The notes: generated by a model not told the origin, from the sequence alone. Numbered from the stretch's first letter, positions 53,041 through 62,886 are shown. The stretch is 64,000 nt of DNA from Pseudomonadota bacterium (GCA_018816865.1 JAHIUW010000038.1:180714-244713), one strand, 5' to 3'. Made by a program: numbers and translations.

Positions 53041-56000
53041 TCACGCCGGTTCGCTCCGGGCATTGAACAGGGCGAAATAGGCCACCGGCACCACCAGCAG
53101 AGAGAAGGCCGTTGAGGCGAACAGTCCGGTGATCAGTGCCCAGGCCAGACCCGAAAAGATCGGGTCCAGGGTGATGGGCCAGGCCCCCAGGGCCGTGGTG
53201 GCGGCGGTGAGCACGATGGGCCGCAGCCGGACGGAGCCGCTCTGCACAATGGCCTGTCTGAGGGGGATTCCCCGGGACAGGGCACCTTGGATGAACTCGA
53301 TGAGCACCAGTGAGTTGCGGATCACGATGCCGCCCAGGGCGATCATGCCGATCATGGACGTGGCCGTGAAGAAGATGGGGTTGGGCAATCCCCCCACGTC
53401 CGAGGCGAAGAAGATGTTCAGCAGCCAGAAACCGGGCATGATGCCGATGATGGTCAGGGGAATGGCGCTCATGATCAACACCGGCATGCCCCAGGATTTC
53501 GTCTGAATGACCAGTAGGATGAAGATCCCCAACAGGGCGGCACCAAAGGCCAGACCCAGGTCGCGGAAGACATCCACGGTGATCTTCCATTCGCCCTCGC
53601 CGGACCAGTCCACTTCGGTCTGGGGTGGCGGAGGGTCGTCCTCAAGGCGTGATTGCAGGTCAAGGACCGCTTCGGCGGGCGGGCGGCCGGTCATTTCGCC
53701 AAAGGCGTAGGCCACGCGGCGCAGGTTCTTGTGCTGGATGGGCTGGTCTTCGGTGCGCAGGGAAAAGGCTCCCAGTTCTGCTAGGGAAACCATGCCTTCC
53801 GGGGCGTTTTCGGGTGCGCTGTGCAGGGGGATTTGTGACAGTCCGCTGGCCGATGAACGCTTGGGTCGCGGCAATATCAGGCGCACGGGCAGGGGCTGGC
53901 GCTCGTTGGGCAGGTGCACGGTGGCCGGGGTGGCCCCGGTCACGGCCATGGACAGGGCGTCCGCCACGGTCTGGGACGTGACCCCGTGCAGGGCGGCTTT
54001 TTCCTTGTCCAAGCGGAAATCCAGATAGGGGTGCTGGGCCTCGCCCGAGGTGTCCACATCAGCGACCAGGGGTTCGGAGCGCATCAACTCGGCCACGTGC
54101 TCCGCTCCGGCCAGCAGCTGGTCGTAACTGGCCTCGGGGCTGCCGTAGACCTCGGCGGCGAGGGTGGAGATGACCGGTGGCCCTGGGGGGACCTCCACGA
54201 TCTGGATGCTGGCCCCGGCTTCGCGGGCGATGCGTTCCAGGTCCGCGCGCAGGCGCAGCACGATGGCGTGGCTCTGCTGCTGGCGGCGGGACTTGTCCGC
54301 CAGGTTGACGCGGATGTCGGCCAGGTGGCCGCCCTGGCGCAGGTAATAGTGGCGGACCATACCGTTGAAGTCCATGGGCGAGGCCGTGCCGGTGAAGGTC
54401 AGCACGTTGTCCACCTCGGGCACGGAGCGCAGGGCGTCTTCGAAGCGGCGCACCACGAGGTCCGTGGCCTCCAGGGGGGTGCCCTCGGGCATGTCGATGA
54501 CGATCTGGAATTCGTTCTTGTTGTCGAAGGGAAGCATCTTCAGCGGCACCAGCCGGAAGGCGGCCAGGGCGCAGGAGCCGACCAGCAGCAGTCCGATGGC
54601 GACCCAGAGTCGTGCGCGCAGGGTGCGCGATTCCAGGAATGGCGACACCAGGGCAGAGTACAGGCGGGCGATGCGCGGGTCGGCCCCGCCGGTGTCGTCG
54701 TCTTCGCTGCGGGTGGCATCGGCCCCGCTCTGATGCCTGAGCAGGAGGTGCGAGAGCCAGGGCACAACAGTCAGCGCCGCCAGGGTGGAGAAGACCACAG
54801 TCAGGGGCACGTTGGCGGCCATGGGGGCCATGTAGGGGCCCATCATGCCGCTGATGAAGAACAGTGGGATGAAGCAGACGATGATCGCCAGGGTTGACAG
54901 GATCACCGGTGGCAGCACCTCGGCCACGGCAAACAGGGTGGCCTCGCGTGCGGGCAGCAAGCCCCGCCGGATATGGCGCTGGATGTTGTCCACGTTGGTG
55001 ATGGGGTCGTCCACCACCAGGCCCAGGGACAGGATCAGCGCGAACAGGGTCACGCGGTTGATGGTGTAGCCCAGGGCGTGGTTCACGAACAGGGCCAAGG
55101 CGAAACTGATGGGCACGGCCAGGGCCACCACGGCGGCCTCGCGTTTGCCCAGGGTGAAGGCCAACAGGGCCACCACGGTCAGGATGGCGAAGAACAGCGA
55201 GGACAAGAGGTTGTTGACCTTGGCCTGGGCCGTGGCCCCGTAGTCGCGGGTGATGGTGTAGGACACGCCGTCGGGGAGGACGCCGTGGCTCAGTTCGGCC
55301 ATGCGGCGGTGCACCTCGCGGGCCACCGACACCGCATTGGTGCCTTTTTTCTTGGCCACGGCCAGGGTCACGCAGGGGTAGCCCTGCCCCTTGTCGTCGG
55401 GCAGCCCCAGTTCGCGGACTTGGCGATGGGAAAAGCTGATGCGCGTCAGGGTTTGGGCCTCGCGGGGGGCGTCCATGACACGAGCCACATCGCGCAGGGT
55501 CACGGGTCGGCCCAGGTAGACGCCCACCACCACATCCTCGACCTCCTTGGTGGAACGCAGGAACGAGTCCGAACGCAGGGTCAGCTCATGGTTGGCGGTG
55601 CTCATGCTGCCGGCGGTGACGGAGGTGTCCGAGCCCTGCAGGGCCTGAGCGATATCCCCGGGGGCGACGCCCATGCCCGCCATACGTTGCAGGTCCAGCT
55701 CCACGCGGATTTCCCGGGGGCTGCCGCCGCTGATGGTCACGCTGGAGACGTCGGGCACCTCGGACAGACGGTGGAAGGCCTCTTCGCCGATGCGCCGCAG
55801 TTCGTGCTCGTTGTAGCGGGGTGAATACAGGGAGACCATGACGATGGGCACGTCGTCGATCTCCACGGGCTTCACGGTCCAGTCCCGGACCACCGAGGGC
55901 ACGAGGTCGAGATTTTTCTGGATGGTGTTGTGCAGTTTGAGCAGGGAGTTCTCGCGGTCCTGGCCCACGAAGAAACGCACCGTGACCATGGCCTGGTCGC

Positions 56001-56295
56001 GGCGCGAGGTGGAATAGACGTATTCCACGCCGTCGATCTGCCACAGGATGCGCTCCAGGGGGGTGGTGACGAGTTTTTCCACCTCCTCGGCGCTGGAACC
56101 GGGGACCCGGACGATGACGTCGGCCATGGGCACCACGATCTGCGGCTCTTCCTCGCGTGGGGTCAGCAGGATGGCCGCAACTCCCAGGCAGAGCGCGGTG
56201 ATCACCAGCAGGATGGACAGTCGTGTCTCCAGAAAGGTCTCAACCACGGCAGGGATCAGGCCGCGGGGTTTGCGGGGGGTGTCGCTATTGGGCAC
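53041..56295 (-). CDS. RND efflux permease, AcrB/HAE-1-like (1084 aa), second system
   Basis: Starts (GTG 56295) PNSDTPRKPRGLIPAVVETF then the first helix LSILLVITALCLGVAAILL. TM4 has the proton-relay aspartates in LGLVVDDPITNVDNIQRH (near residue 415). Two large periplasmic loops and a C-terminal helix bundle complete the fold. It overlaps the end of the adaptor gene by 11 bases. Lower similarity to the permease at 2563 indicates an independent pump rather than a duplication. The TM4 phrase DDPITNVDN and the proline/acid-rich region before residue 900 mark a subgroup whose substrates are poorly known. Confidence 0.92.
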   Translation of the reverse strand: MPNSDTPRKPRGLIPAVVETFLETRLSILLVITALCLGVAAILLTPREEEPQIVVPMADVIVRVPGSSAEEVEKLVTTPLERILWQIDGVEYVYSTSRRDQAMVTVRFFVGQDRENSLLKLHNTIQKNLDLVPSVVRDWTVKPVEIDDVPIVMVSLYSPRYNEHELRRIGEEAFHRLSEVPDVSSVTISGGSPREIRVELDLQRMAGMGVAPGDIAQALQGSDTSVTAGSMSTANHELTLRSDSFLRSTKEVEDVVVGVYLGRPVTLRDVARVMDAPREAQTLTRISFSHRQVRELGLPDDKGQGYPCVTLAVAKKKGTNAVSVAREVHRRMAELSHGVLPDGVSYTITRDYGATAQAKVNNLLSSLFFAILTVVALLAFTLGKREAAVVALAVPISFALALFVNHALGYTINRVTLFALILSLGLVVDDPITNVDNIQRHIRRGLLPAREATLFAVAEVLPPVILSTLAIIVCFIPLFFISGMMGPYMAPMAANVPLTVVFSTLAALTVVPWLSHLLLRHQSGADATRSEDDDTGGADPRIARLYSALVSPFLESRTLRARLWVAIGLLLVGSCALAAFRLVPLKMLPFDNKNEFQIVIDMPEGTPLEATDLVVRRFEDALRSVPEVDNVLTFTGTASPMDFNGMVRHYYLRQGGHLADIRVNLADKSRRQQQSHAIVLRLRADLERIAREAGASIQIVEVPPGPPVISTLAAEVYGSPEASYDQLLAGAEHVAELMRSEPLVADVDTSGEAQHPYLDFRLDKEKAALHGVTSQTVADALSMAVTGATPATVHLPNERQPLPVRLILPRPKRSSASGLSQIPLHSAPENAPEGMVSLAELGAFSLRTEDQPIQHKNLRRVAYAFGEMTGRPPAEAVLDLQSRLEDDPPPPQTEVDWSGEGEWKITVDVFRDLGLAFGAALLGIFILLVIQTKSWGMPVLIMSAIPLTIIGIMPGFWLLNIFFASDVGGLPNPIFFTATSMIGMIALGGIVIRNSLVLIEFIQGALSRGIPLRQAIVQSGSVRLRPIVLTAATTALGAWPITLDPIFSGLAWALITGLFASTAFSLLVVPVAYFALFNARSEPA

Positions 56296-57439
56296 GGCTG
56301 GCCCCCGGCAGGCCTACGGTTTCGCCCCCGGACAGGCCGGACAAGATCTCCACGTCGTCGCCCCGGCGCTCGCCGGTCTTGACATAGCGCCAGCCCCAGG
56401 TCTGGTCATCAAGAAGCAGCACGGACTCCAACTGGCCCACGCGGCGGACGGCTGTGGCGTCAAGCAGCACGGCGTTGCGCGAGCCCGACGGGATCAACAG
56501 TCGCCCGAACATGCCAGGATACAGGCTGGGCATATCCGGCAGGGCGACCTTGACCAGAAAGGTCCGGGTGGTGGGATCAGCCGAGGGTGCGACCTCCTCG
56601 ACCACGCCGCGCACGGTGCGTTCCAGAGCCGGGAGGGAGATGTCCAGTTCCCCGCCGGGGCGCACCCGGCTGATGAGTCCTTCGCGCACGAAGGCCTCCA
56701 AGCGCATGGCCCCTGCTGTTTGCACCACCAGCAGGGCCTTGCCCGGGAAGGCCAGGTCGCCCGGTTCCACACTGCGCGTGGCCACCTCCATGTCCTCGGG
56801 GGCGCGGATCACGGTGTAGCCCTGGGCGATGCGGGCCTCTTCCAGGGCCCCGGCCGCGCGGCGGCCCATGGCCTCGGCCCCCAGCAGACCTTCGCGGGCC
56901 TGCTCCAGGCGCGCTTGGGCCTGGCGGTAGTCGGCCTCGGCCTGATCCATCTCGCGGGAGGTCACGGCCTTGTCCTTGAACAGTTTCTGGATGCGCTGGT
57001 ATTGGGCCACGGCCTTGACGCTTCCGGCCTCGGCCTCGCGGATGCCCTGGCGGGCCTGTTCACGCTGGGCATTGGCCGATTGCAGGGCCTGTTCGGCCTG
57101 GGCGCGGCGGGAGGTGAGTTCCCGGTCATCTAGGATGATCAGCGGTTCGCCGCGTTTGACCACGTCCCCGGCACGTACGCGGACCTCGCGGACCTTGCCT
57201 GTGACCTGGGCCTCGATACGGGTTTCGGTGCGCGGGCGGATGGTGCCCACGGACTCGACCAGATCGAGGGTCTCCTCCAGGCGGGCTTTGGCGGTGACCT
57301 GGGGCGGCGGCAGCGGTGCCCCGGCCCTGGGGATGACGCCGGGGGTCAGGGAGTTGCCCGGAAAAACCCCGGAAAACCAGAGAATGAGCAGCACGGTGGC
57401 GGCTGCAATGGCGGCGGTGAGGGCTCTTTGATGCTGCAT
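56285..57439 (-). CDS. RND periplasmic adaptor, second system
   Basis: 384 residues from ATG 57439. One N-terminal hydrophobic segment (residues 6-24, uncleaved anchor or signal), lipoyl halves GTIRPRTETRIEAQVTGKVREV and GYTVIRAPEDMEVATRSVEPGD flanking a coiled coil (about 105-215), then a beta-barrel with ADPTTRTFLVKVALPD. A longer frame to 57514 adds 25 residues without a ribosome-binding site. No regulator gene is adjacent to this operon, unlike the TetR-controlled first system. Confidence 0.9.
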   Translation of the reverse strand: MQHQRALTAAIAAATVLLILWFSGVFPGNSLTPGVIPRAGAPLPPPQVTAKARLEETLDLVESVGTIRPRTETRIEAQVTGKVREVRVRAGDVVKRGEPLIILDDRELTSRRAQAEQALQSANAQREQARQGIREAEAGSVKAVAQYQRIQKLFKDKAVTSREMDQAEADYRQAQARLEQAREGLLGAEAMGRRAAGALEEARIAQGYTVIRAPEDMEVATRSVEPGDLAFPGKALLVVQTAGAMRLEAFVREGLISRVRPGGELDISLPALERTVRGVVEEVAPSADPTTRTFLVKVALPDMPSLYPGMFGRLLIPSGSRNAVLLDATAVRRVGQLESVLLLDDQTWGWRYVKTGERRGDDVEILSGLSGGETVGLPGASRAQ

Positions 57440-57619
57440 GGTCTGGCCTGATTGCTGGGGGTGGAGTGGGTGCAGGTTCAATGGACGGGGGGACCATTGA
57501 GCCTGACTGTTCATAGCATGAGACAGGGCAGGGAGAAAAGTCGATCAAGGCAATTCATTCCAGAAAACGAGGGCCTTGGGGTGGAATAGCGGGGAGATGA
57601 CTCCAGCGCGTGCTGCGAG

Positions 57620-57814
57620 CTAGCCCTTGGAGGGTGCCTTAACGCGGCGCAGGATCGCCAGCAGGGGGCAGGTATCCGTGAAGGCGGACTGCAACAGATT
57701 CAGGCCCACCAAGGCGGTCAGCAGCAGCCACCAGGGGGAATGGAGTTGCGACAGGGCAAGGCTCGCGACGATCATGGTCCCTGCGGCACCGCGCGTGATG
57801 CGTTCGACGTGCAT
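57620..57814 (-). CDS. DUF2892 / YgaP-like inner-membrane protein
   Basis: 64 residues with the family pattern MHVERITRGAAGTMIVASLALS, a hydrophobic hairpin and TDTCPLLAILRR at the end. Such domains are found alone or attached to rhodanese domains. AGGAG precedes ATG 57814. It follows the EAL-HDOD gene by 39 bases in the same direction. Role unknown; possibly sulfur or redox linked. Confidence 0.88.
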   Translation of the reverse strand: MHVERITRGAAGTMIVASLALSQLHSPWWLLLTALVGLNLLQSAFTDTCPLLAILRRVKAPSKG

Positions 57815-57853
57815 GGCAGACTCCTGGGTTTGAGGTGTGGCCTGCCCCGGTGA

Positions 57854-59134
57854 TCAGGATTCCTCGGTGGCCTGATCGGCCTGGGTGGGGCCGTGTTTGA
57901 AGAAGGTGTTGGCCCAGAGCACGGACTTGTAATAGCTCACGGCCACGACGAGGCGGTTCAGGCCAAGGTCGTCGGTGAGCTTGTCCATCTCCTCCCATTT
58001 GCCCTTCTCATGGGCGCGCACCAGTTCCAGCCATTTGGCGTGGTTGGTGTCCTCGCCCAGCAGGGCGCTCTTCAGCTCCGGGGCCAGGGGCAGTTTGTCC
58101 ACGATGTCGGCCATGGGAGACTCCAACATGGCCTCCAGCAGAGAGAACAGCCCCAGCAGGAACATGCTGTCCGGATCGGTCTTGGCCTGATCCTGGCTGT
58201 GGGAGATGAGCTCCAGGAACTTGCCGCGCTGCACGGCGATGAAGAACAGCTCCGGGCTTTTGCCCTTGGGCTGGAGATCGGTCAGTACGATCACCCGCAG
58301 CCAGCTGCGCAGTTGCTTCCAACCCAACAGGACGAGGGCCTGCTTGATGGAATGGATGGGCTGGGCGAAGGAAAAGGCCGCTGAATTCAGGTAGGTCAGC
58401 AGTCGGTAGCTGATGGAGACGTCGGTTTGGATGTCTTTGGCCAGGGATTCGAAGTCCGGGTCTTTCTGTTCGATGGCCTTCAAGAGATTGAAGCGCGAGG
58501 CCTGATGCGAGGTCAGCTTCTTGCCAGAAACCAGTTCCGGATGTTTGAAGAAATAGCCCTGGAAGAGCGGGAAACCCAGTTCCTTGGCCATGGAGAAGGC
58601 CTGCATGTCCTCCACCCGTTTGGCCAAGAGCAGCGCCCCGGTCTCCTTGGCCTTGGCCATGATGGGGGCCAACTCGGCCGGGGATTTGCCCAGGGTGTCG
58701 ATGATCACCAGGTCGGCCAGGTCGGTGCCCGTGGCGATGTTGCCTTCGAAATCGTCCACGGCGATGGAGTACCCGTCGCGGACCAGGGCGTGCAGGGCCT
58801 CGATGGTCTCGCCAGAGGCCAGGGCGTGCTCCGGCACCTGGATGACGGTCTGGCCGGGGGGCAGGGCGTAGGGCACGTTTTCCAGGATGTTCTGTTCCCC
58901 GAAGTTGATGAGGATCTTCTTGTCGGAGCCGTAGAAGTCCTCCGCTGCGACGGTGGAATCGGCTGCAACGTCGAGGGTGGCCTGATCCAGGTCGGAGATG
59001 TCGGCGCGTTCGGCCTTCGGCCCTCCACGGAAGAGCAATTCATAGCCCCAAACCTTGCTCCGTGCGTCGAAAATGGGCTGCCTGGCAAAATAGGTATGAA
59101 GGAAACAGGGATCTTCTGCCGTATCTTTGATCAT
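57854..59134 (-). CDS. EAL-HDOD signalling protein (YuxH-like)
   Basis: 426 residues. An N-terminal EAL-like domain begins YFARQPIFDARSKVWGYELLFRGG but lacks the catalytic E-A-L triad (YELLFR), so it is probably a non-enzymatic domain. A C-terminal HDOD domain (about 210-405, with QASRFNLLKAIEQKDPDFESL and FSFAQPIHSIKQALVLLGWKQL) follows. Such proteins integrate cyclic-di-GMP-type and stress signals into motility control. Spacer 59135-59298 has no gene. Confidence 0.92.
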   Translation of the reverse strand: MIKDTAEDPCFLHTYFARQPIFDARSKVWGYELLFRGGPKAERADISDLDQATLDVAADSTVAAEDFYGSDKKILINFGEQNILENVPYALPPGQTVIQVPEHALASGETIEALHALVRDGYSIAVDDFEGNIATGTDLADLVIIDTLGKSPAELAPIMAKAKETGALLLAKRVEDMQAFSMAKELGFPLFQGYFFKHPELVSGKKLTSHQASRFNLLKAIEQKDPDFESLAKDIQTDVSISYRLLTYLNSAAFSFAQPIHSIKQALVLLGWKQLRSWLRVIVLTDLQPKGKSPELFFIAVQRGKFLELISHSQDQAKTDPDSMFLLGLFSLLEAMLESPMADIVDKLPLAPELKSALLGEDTNHAKWLELVRAHEKGKWEEMDKLTDDLGLNRLVVAVSYYKSVLWANTFFKHGPTQADQATEES

Positions 59135-59298
59135 CGAATCCTCGTGGGGCCGGGGGATGGAAAACTATGTTTTGTGTATAAGCGTCGCGCATCACTATAA
59201 AATGCGGACGCGATGAGTGCAAGGGAAAGGCTGGTTTATCAGGCCTAAGTGCGCAGATAATGTAAAAAATACAGTGGTGTTTGTGGGTTATCCCCTTG

Positions 59299-60135
59299 TT
59301 AATCACGCATCCGGGGGTCGAGCAGGTCACGCAGGGCCTCGCCCAGTAGGTTGTAGCCCAGCACGGTGATCAGGATGGCCAATCCCGGGTAGAAGGAGAG
59401 CCAGGGCGCAAAGGTCAGCACGTCCTTGCCTTCCATCAGCATGTTGCCCCAGGATGGCATGGGGGGTTGCACGCCCAGACCCAAGAATGAGAGCGAGGAC
59501 TCCACCAGGATGGCTCCGGCCACGCCCAGGGTGGCGGAGACCAGCACCGGGGCGATGGCGTTGGGCAGGATATGCACGAAGATGATGCGCGCGGGGCCAG
59601 CCCCGGCCACCTTGGCCGCCAGCACGAAATCCCGCCCGCGCAAGGTCAGGGCCTCGGCCCGCACCAACCGGGCCACACCCATCCACGAGGTCGCGCCGAT
59701 GACCACCATGATATTGCTCAGGCTGGGTTCCAGGAAGGCGATGACCGCCAGGATCAGGAAAAACGACGGAAAGCAGAGCATGACGTCCACGCCGCGCATG
59801 ATGATCTCGTCCACGAGCCCTCCGAAGTAGCCCGCCACCAGGCCCAGGAAGAGGCCGATGGACACCGAGATGCCCACGGCCACGAACCCCACCCAGAGCG
59901 AGACGCGCGCCCCGAAGAGCATGCGCGAGAGCACGTCGCGGCCCAGGGCGTCCGTGCCTAAGGGGTGGGCCATGCTCGGGGCTTTAAGGATGCTGTCCAT
60001 GTTCAGGGTGGTGGGGTCGAAGGGCGCGATCCAGTAGGCCGCCAGGGCGGCCAGGGACATGAAGCCCACGATGAGTCCTCCGGTGAGAAGCATGCCGTTG
60101 CGCGACCAGAAGCGGCGGGTGCCAAGCAGGGTCAT
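59299..60135 (-). CDS. Oligopeptide/dipeptide/nickel-type ABC permease, OppC-like
   Basis: 278 residues, six helices. N-terminal GFMSLAALAAYWIAPFDPTTL, PLGTDALGRDVLSRMLFGARVSLWVG, and the EAA loop VARLVRAEALTLRGRDFVLAAKVAGAGPARIIFVHILPN characteristic of DppC/OppC. Start ATG 60135 overlaps the stop of the OppB-like gene (ATGA). Confidence 0.93.
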   Translation of the reverse strand: MTLLGTRRFWSRNGMLLTGGLIVGFMSLAALAAYWIAPFDPTTLNMDSILKAPSMAHPLGTDALGRDVLSRMLFGARVSLWVGFVAVGISVSIGLFLGLVAGYFGGLVDEIIMRGVDVMLCFPSFFLILAVIAFLEPSLSNIMVVIGATSWMGVARLVRAEALTLRGRDFVLAAKVAGAGPARIIFVHILPNAIAPVLVSATLGVAGAILVESSLSFLGLGVQPPMPSWGNMLMEGKDVLTFAPWLSFYPGLAILITVLGYNLLGEALRDLLDPRMRD

Positions 60136-61127
60136 TGGCCGTTCCTTCCGGAGCGGATGCGTGGGTCGGCAAGGCCGTAGGCCAGGTCAGCCAACAGGTT
60201 GCCCGCCAGGGTCAGCAGCGCGCCCAGCACTAGGTTGCCCATGATCAGCGGATAGTCCCTGGCCATGACGCCCTGATAGAACAGCTGGCCCAGGCCGGGC
60301 AGGGCGAAGATGGATTCGATGATCACGCTGCCGCCGATGAGCGCCGGGATGGACAGCCCGAGGATGGTGATCACCGGCAACAGCGCGTTGCGCAGGGCGT
60401 GCTTGAAGATTACCGTGGAAAGGGGCAGGCCCTTGGCGCGGGCCGTGAGGATGTAGTCCTGGCGCAGGACCTCGAGCATGCTGGTGCGCATGAAGCGGCT
60501 CATGCCCGCCAAGCTGCCGAAGGTGTAGACGAACAGCGGCAGGATCAGGTGGCTGGTCAGGTCCCAGAGCTTGCCCGTGAACGATAGCTGGTCGAAGCCC
60601 AGGGACGTCAGACCCGAGATAGGCAAGAGCGGCCATTGGATGCAGAAGGCGTACATCAAGAGCAGCGCCAGCCAGAATCCGGGCATGGCAAAGCCGATGA
60701 ATACGAAGATCGTGGCCGCGCGGTCAAAGACACGGCCCTGCCAATAGGCCGAGGCGATGCCCAGCGGGATGGTGATGGCCAGGGTCAGGATCAGCGAGGC
60801 CACATTCATGCCGAAGGTCAGCGGCAGGCGTTCCAGAATCTTGTCCCACACCGGGCGGTGGTCGCCGCTCATGGAGCGCCCGAAATCGAATCGCACCATG
60901 CGCGAGAGCCAGCTCACGTACTGCACGTGCAGGGGCTTATCCAGACCGTACAGGGCTTCGAGCCGGGCGCGGGCGTCGGACGAGGCCTCGGGGTTCATGG
61001 TGGTCTGCAGGTCCGTGGGCGAGCCGGGCGCAAGATGAATCACCGTGAAGCTGATCACGGTGATTCCGATGAAGATGGCGCAGATCCAGAGCGCCTTGGC
61101 GATGATGCGTCGAGCGAGTGCGGGCAT
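60132..61127 (-). CDS. Oligopeptide/dipeptide/nickel-type ABC permease, OppB-like
   Basis: 331 residues from ATG 61127 (AAGGGG ahead). VISFTVIHLAPGSPTDLQ, LYGLDKPLHVQYVSWLSRMVRFDFGRS and the EAA loop MRTSMLEVLRQDYILTARAKGLP with FKHALRNALLPVITILG mark DppB/OppB. The substrate-binding protein and the two ATPases normally encoded beside it are not downstream; upstream lies a tRNA gene in the opposite direction. The pair is thus orphaned or uses shared partners. Confidence 0.93.
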   Translation of the reverse strand: MPALARRIIAKALWICAIFIGITVISFTVIHLAPGSPTDLQTTMNPEASSDARARLEALYGLDKPLHVQYVSWLSRMVRFDFGRSMSGDHRPVWDKILERLPLTFGMNVASLILTLAITIPLGIASAYWQGRVFDRAATIFVFIGFAMPGFWLALLLMYAFCIQWPLLPISGLTSLGFDQLSFTGKLWDLTSHLILPLFVYTFGSLAGMSRFMRTSMLEVLRQDYILTARAKGLPLSTVIFKHALRNALLPVITILGLSIPALIGGSVIIESIFALPGLGQLFYQGVMARDYPLIMGNLVLGALLTLAGNLLADLAYGLADPRIRSGRNGQ

Positions 61128-61335
61128 GCCCCTTCTTAGAAGAAGAATGCGAGGGAAGCAATGCGAGATCGCAGGGATTGCCCAGCTTGTTGCCTGCTGG
61201 GTGCGCTGTCTTTCCTTGCCGGGGGCTGGGCCGGAACGGAGCCAGGGTGCGCGGAGCAAGACGTTTACTCGTGGCTGGGATGTGGAATCCTGGCGTATGG
61301 GCCTGGGGGTTGGAACAGAAAAATGTTTTTTGAGG

Positions 61336-61366
61336 TTGACAATCCGGGGCGAGTCGGGGCAATAAG
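61336..61366 (+). promoter_or_regulatory. Candidate promoter of tRNA-Ala
   Basis: TTGACA at 61336-61341, then after a long 19-base spacer AATAAG (61361-61366), 16 bases before the mature tRNA. The remaining divergent spacer 61128-61335 shows nothing else. Confidence 0.5.
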
Positions 61367-61381
61367 TGCCTCCGAACGTGT

Positions 61382-61457
<76 letters not shown>

Positions 61458-61467
61458 CCGAATTTTG

Positions 61468-61501
61468 AGGCTTAGAAGGTTTTCCTTCTAAGCCTTTTTT
61501 C
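61468..61501 (+). terminator. Rho-independent terminator of tRNA-Ala
   Basis: 12-bp perfect stem AGGCTTAGAAGG/CCTTCTAAGCCT with a T4 loop and a run of Ts. Confidence 0.93.
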
Positions 61502-61502
61502 G

Positions 61503-61824
61503 TGGGGGATGCGAAAAGGTGGAGAGATCATGTTGATACCTTTCATTCCTGCGGCTAGGAGGTGAGGTCTGGTGTTCTCCAGATTCTGTGGGCACCGTGA
61601 CCGCCTGATGATTGGGGTTGCATTGTAATGCTTTTGGGCGCGTTACGCATCAGCATCCATGACCGTCGAGATTTCGGCTTGGCATACTTGCAGGGCACAA
61701 AGAAAACGCAGTCTGGCTGGTTTGACCGAGAGAATTTTCGCTTTTCACATTGGCGGTCGAGCAGGTATTGCCCATTGTAGGCTGATGCGTTGAGGCTGAA
61801 TAGGATGCTTTCCAGGAGTGCGCA
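61503..61824. other. 322-base spacer after tRNA-Ala, no confident gene
   Basis: GC content falls towards the glycosyltransferase. A short plus-strand stretch (61629-61780) reads in a protein-like way but ends in a stop and has no start signal; it may be debris of an inserted gene. Confidence 0.4.
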
Positions 61825-62538
61825 GTGAGATTCAAACACTTCATCATTACACGTTTCAACGTCAATATTGAACCGACGGATTTTCCTCTTCGCCTTGAGG
61901 ATACGTGGTTGTCCCTGAGGTTCGATCTTTTTCAGCGGTTTTGCTTTCCTTCTGTTCGTGGTCAGCAAAATCAGGATTTTACATGGATGGTCCTGTTTGA
62001 TGAGCAGACCCCTGATACATTTAAGCGCATTATCGCATTGTACGAAAAGTACGACAACTTTGTGCCAATTTACTGTGGCCAATTCCAAACGATCAGGCCG
62101 ATGATTCTGAATTATTTGAAGCATAATTCCCAAGGGAGCGAATGGGTTGTCAGCACAAGGCTTGATAACGATGATTCTTTGGGGAATAAATTCACAGGTG
62201 TACTACATAGTGTTGTCAACGGATTGATTGATGATGAGTCTACGAGAAGCGACAAGATGTTCATTAATTTTCCAAATGGACTTCAATATCACAACGGAGA
62301 AATATATAACTTCAAGGATTTGACCAATGCATTTGTCAGTTTGATGGAAAAAACGGAATCTATAGAATCTGTTTTTTGTATTGGTCATCCTTCCATTCAT
62401 AAAAAGGCTCCGGTTGTGCAGGTTGATGGTCAGCCTCTTTGGCTGCAAACGGTTCATGAAACAAATGTGTACAATTATATCCGCGGAGAACTGGTTGAAA
62501 GTGGCGATCCACTGAAATCCTTCTCCATAAAACTTTGA
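61825..62538 (+). CDS. Putative rhamnosyltransferase-like glycosyltransferase, GC-poor
   Basis: 237 residues from GTG 61825, with AGGAG seven bases ahead. The start RFKHFIITRFNVNIEP, the QNQDFTWMVLFDEQTP segment and the acidic WVVSTRLDNDDSLG motif (nucleotide-sugar/metal-binding DxD type, near residue 115) fit the putative rhamnosyl transferase family (PF11316-like), which decorates surface polysaccharides. Its base composition is clearly AT-richer than all neighbours. It lies between a tRNA gene and a decayed copy of that tRNA, so horizontal acquisition is likely. Confidence 0.8.
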   Translation: MRFKHFIITRFNVNIEPTDFPLRLEDTWLSLRFDLFQRFCFPSVRGQQNQDFTWMVLFDEQTPDTFKRIIALYEKYDNFVPIYCGQFQTIRPMILNYLKHNSQGSEWVVSTRLDNDDSLGNKFTGVLHSVVNGLIDDESTRSDKMFINFPNGLQYHNGEIYNFKDLTNAFVSLMEKTESIESVFCIGHPSIHKKAPVVQVDGQPLWLQTVHETNVYNYIRGELVESGDPLKSFSIKL

Positions 62539-62616
62539 GCTGATTGTCCATAGCGGGTCTTCATTCAGCGTAAATTTAGTGAGCCGTGTGGCACAATGAA
62601 TCCCGGGAAGAACTCT

Positions 62617-62716
62617 TGGACTGCTGCCGGCGCGCGAACGCTTTTCAAGAGAATGCAACCATACGCAGGGGCTGGATGGCCGGGCATTCAATTCGATTCC
62701 CTCCTCAGTTCCAACA
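62617..62716 (+). pseudogene. Decayed tRNA-Ala copy
   Basis: The 3' part (62692-62728) aligns with the end of tRNA-Ala and its flank: TTCGATTC(C)CTCC..AG(T)TCCA(A)CA(G)CGA.ATTT, about 30 of 35 aligned positions, two small gaps. Upstream pieces also match: GAACGCTTTTCAAGAG (62636-62651; the anticodon stem region minus 8 bases) and GGGGCTG plus GGCATTCAA (62668-62691). It no longer folds. The other bases of 62539-62886 show no gene. Confidence 0.5.
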
Positions 62717-62727
62717 GCGATATTTCA

Positions 62728-62760
62728 AGGGACTCAGGCCGTTGCCTGGGTTCCTTTTTC
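62728..62760 (+). terminator. Rho-independent terminator after the decayed tRNA
   Basis: 12-bp stem AGGGACTCAGGC/GCCTGGGTTCCT (two G-T pairs), CGTT loop, five Ts. It stands where a tRNA terminator would, mirroring the arrangement at 61468. Confidence 0.85.
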
Positions 62761-62886
62761 GTGGGTCGGGGCAGGAATGCGAGGGCGGCCGCCTACGACA
62801 CGCCGGCCCCGTGATTGGACTGTGGATGAGGGTGTGGCAAAGAGTGGGGGGTGGCAGGGAATGCGGCGGGTCGGAATGACCCCTAC

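Noticed and set aside
61555..62133. 192-codon minus-strand frame near the glycosyltransferase
   Set aside because: It overlaps the well-supported glycosyltransferase start, has no ribosome-binding site and no recognisable fold.
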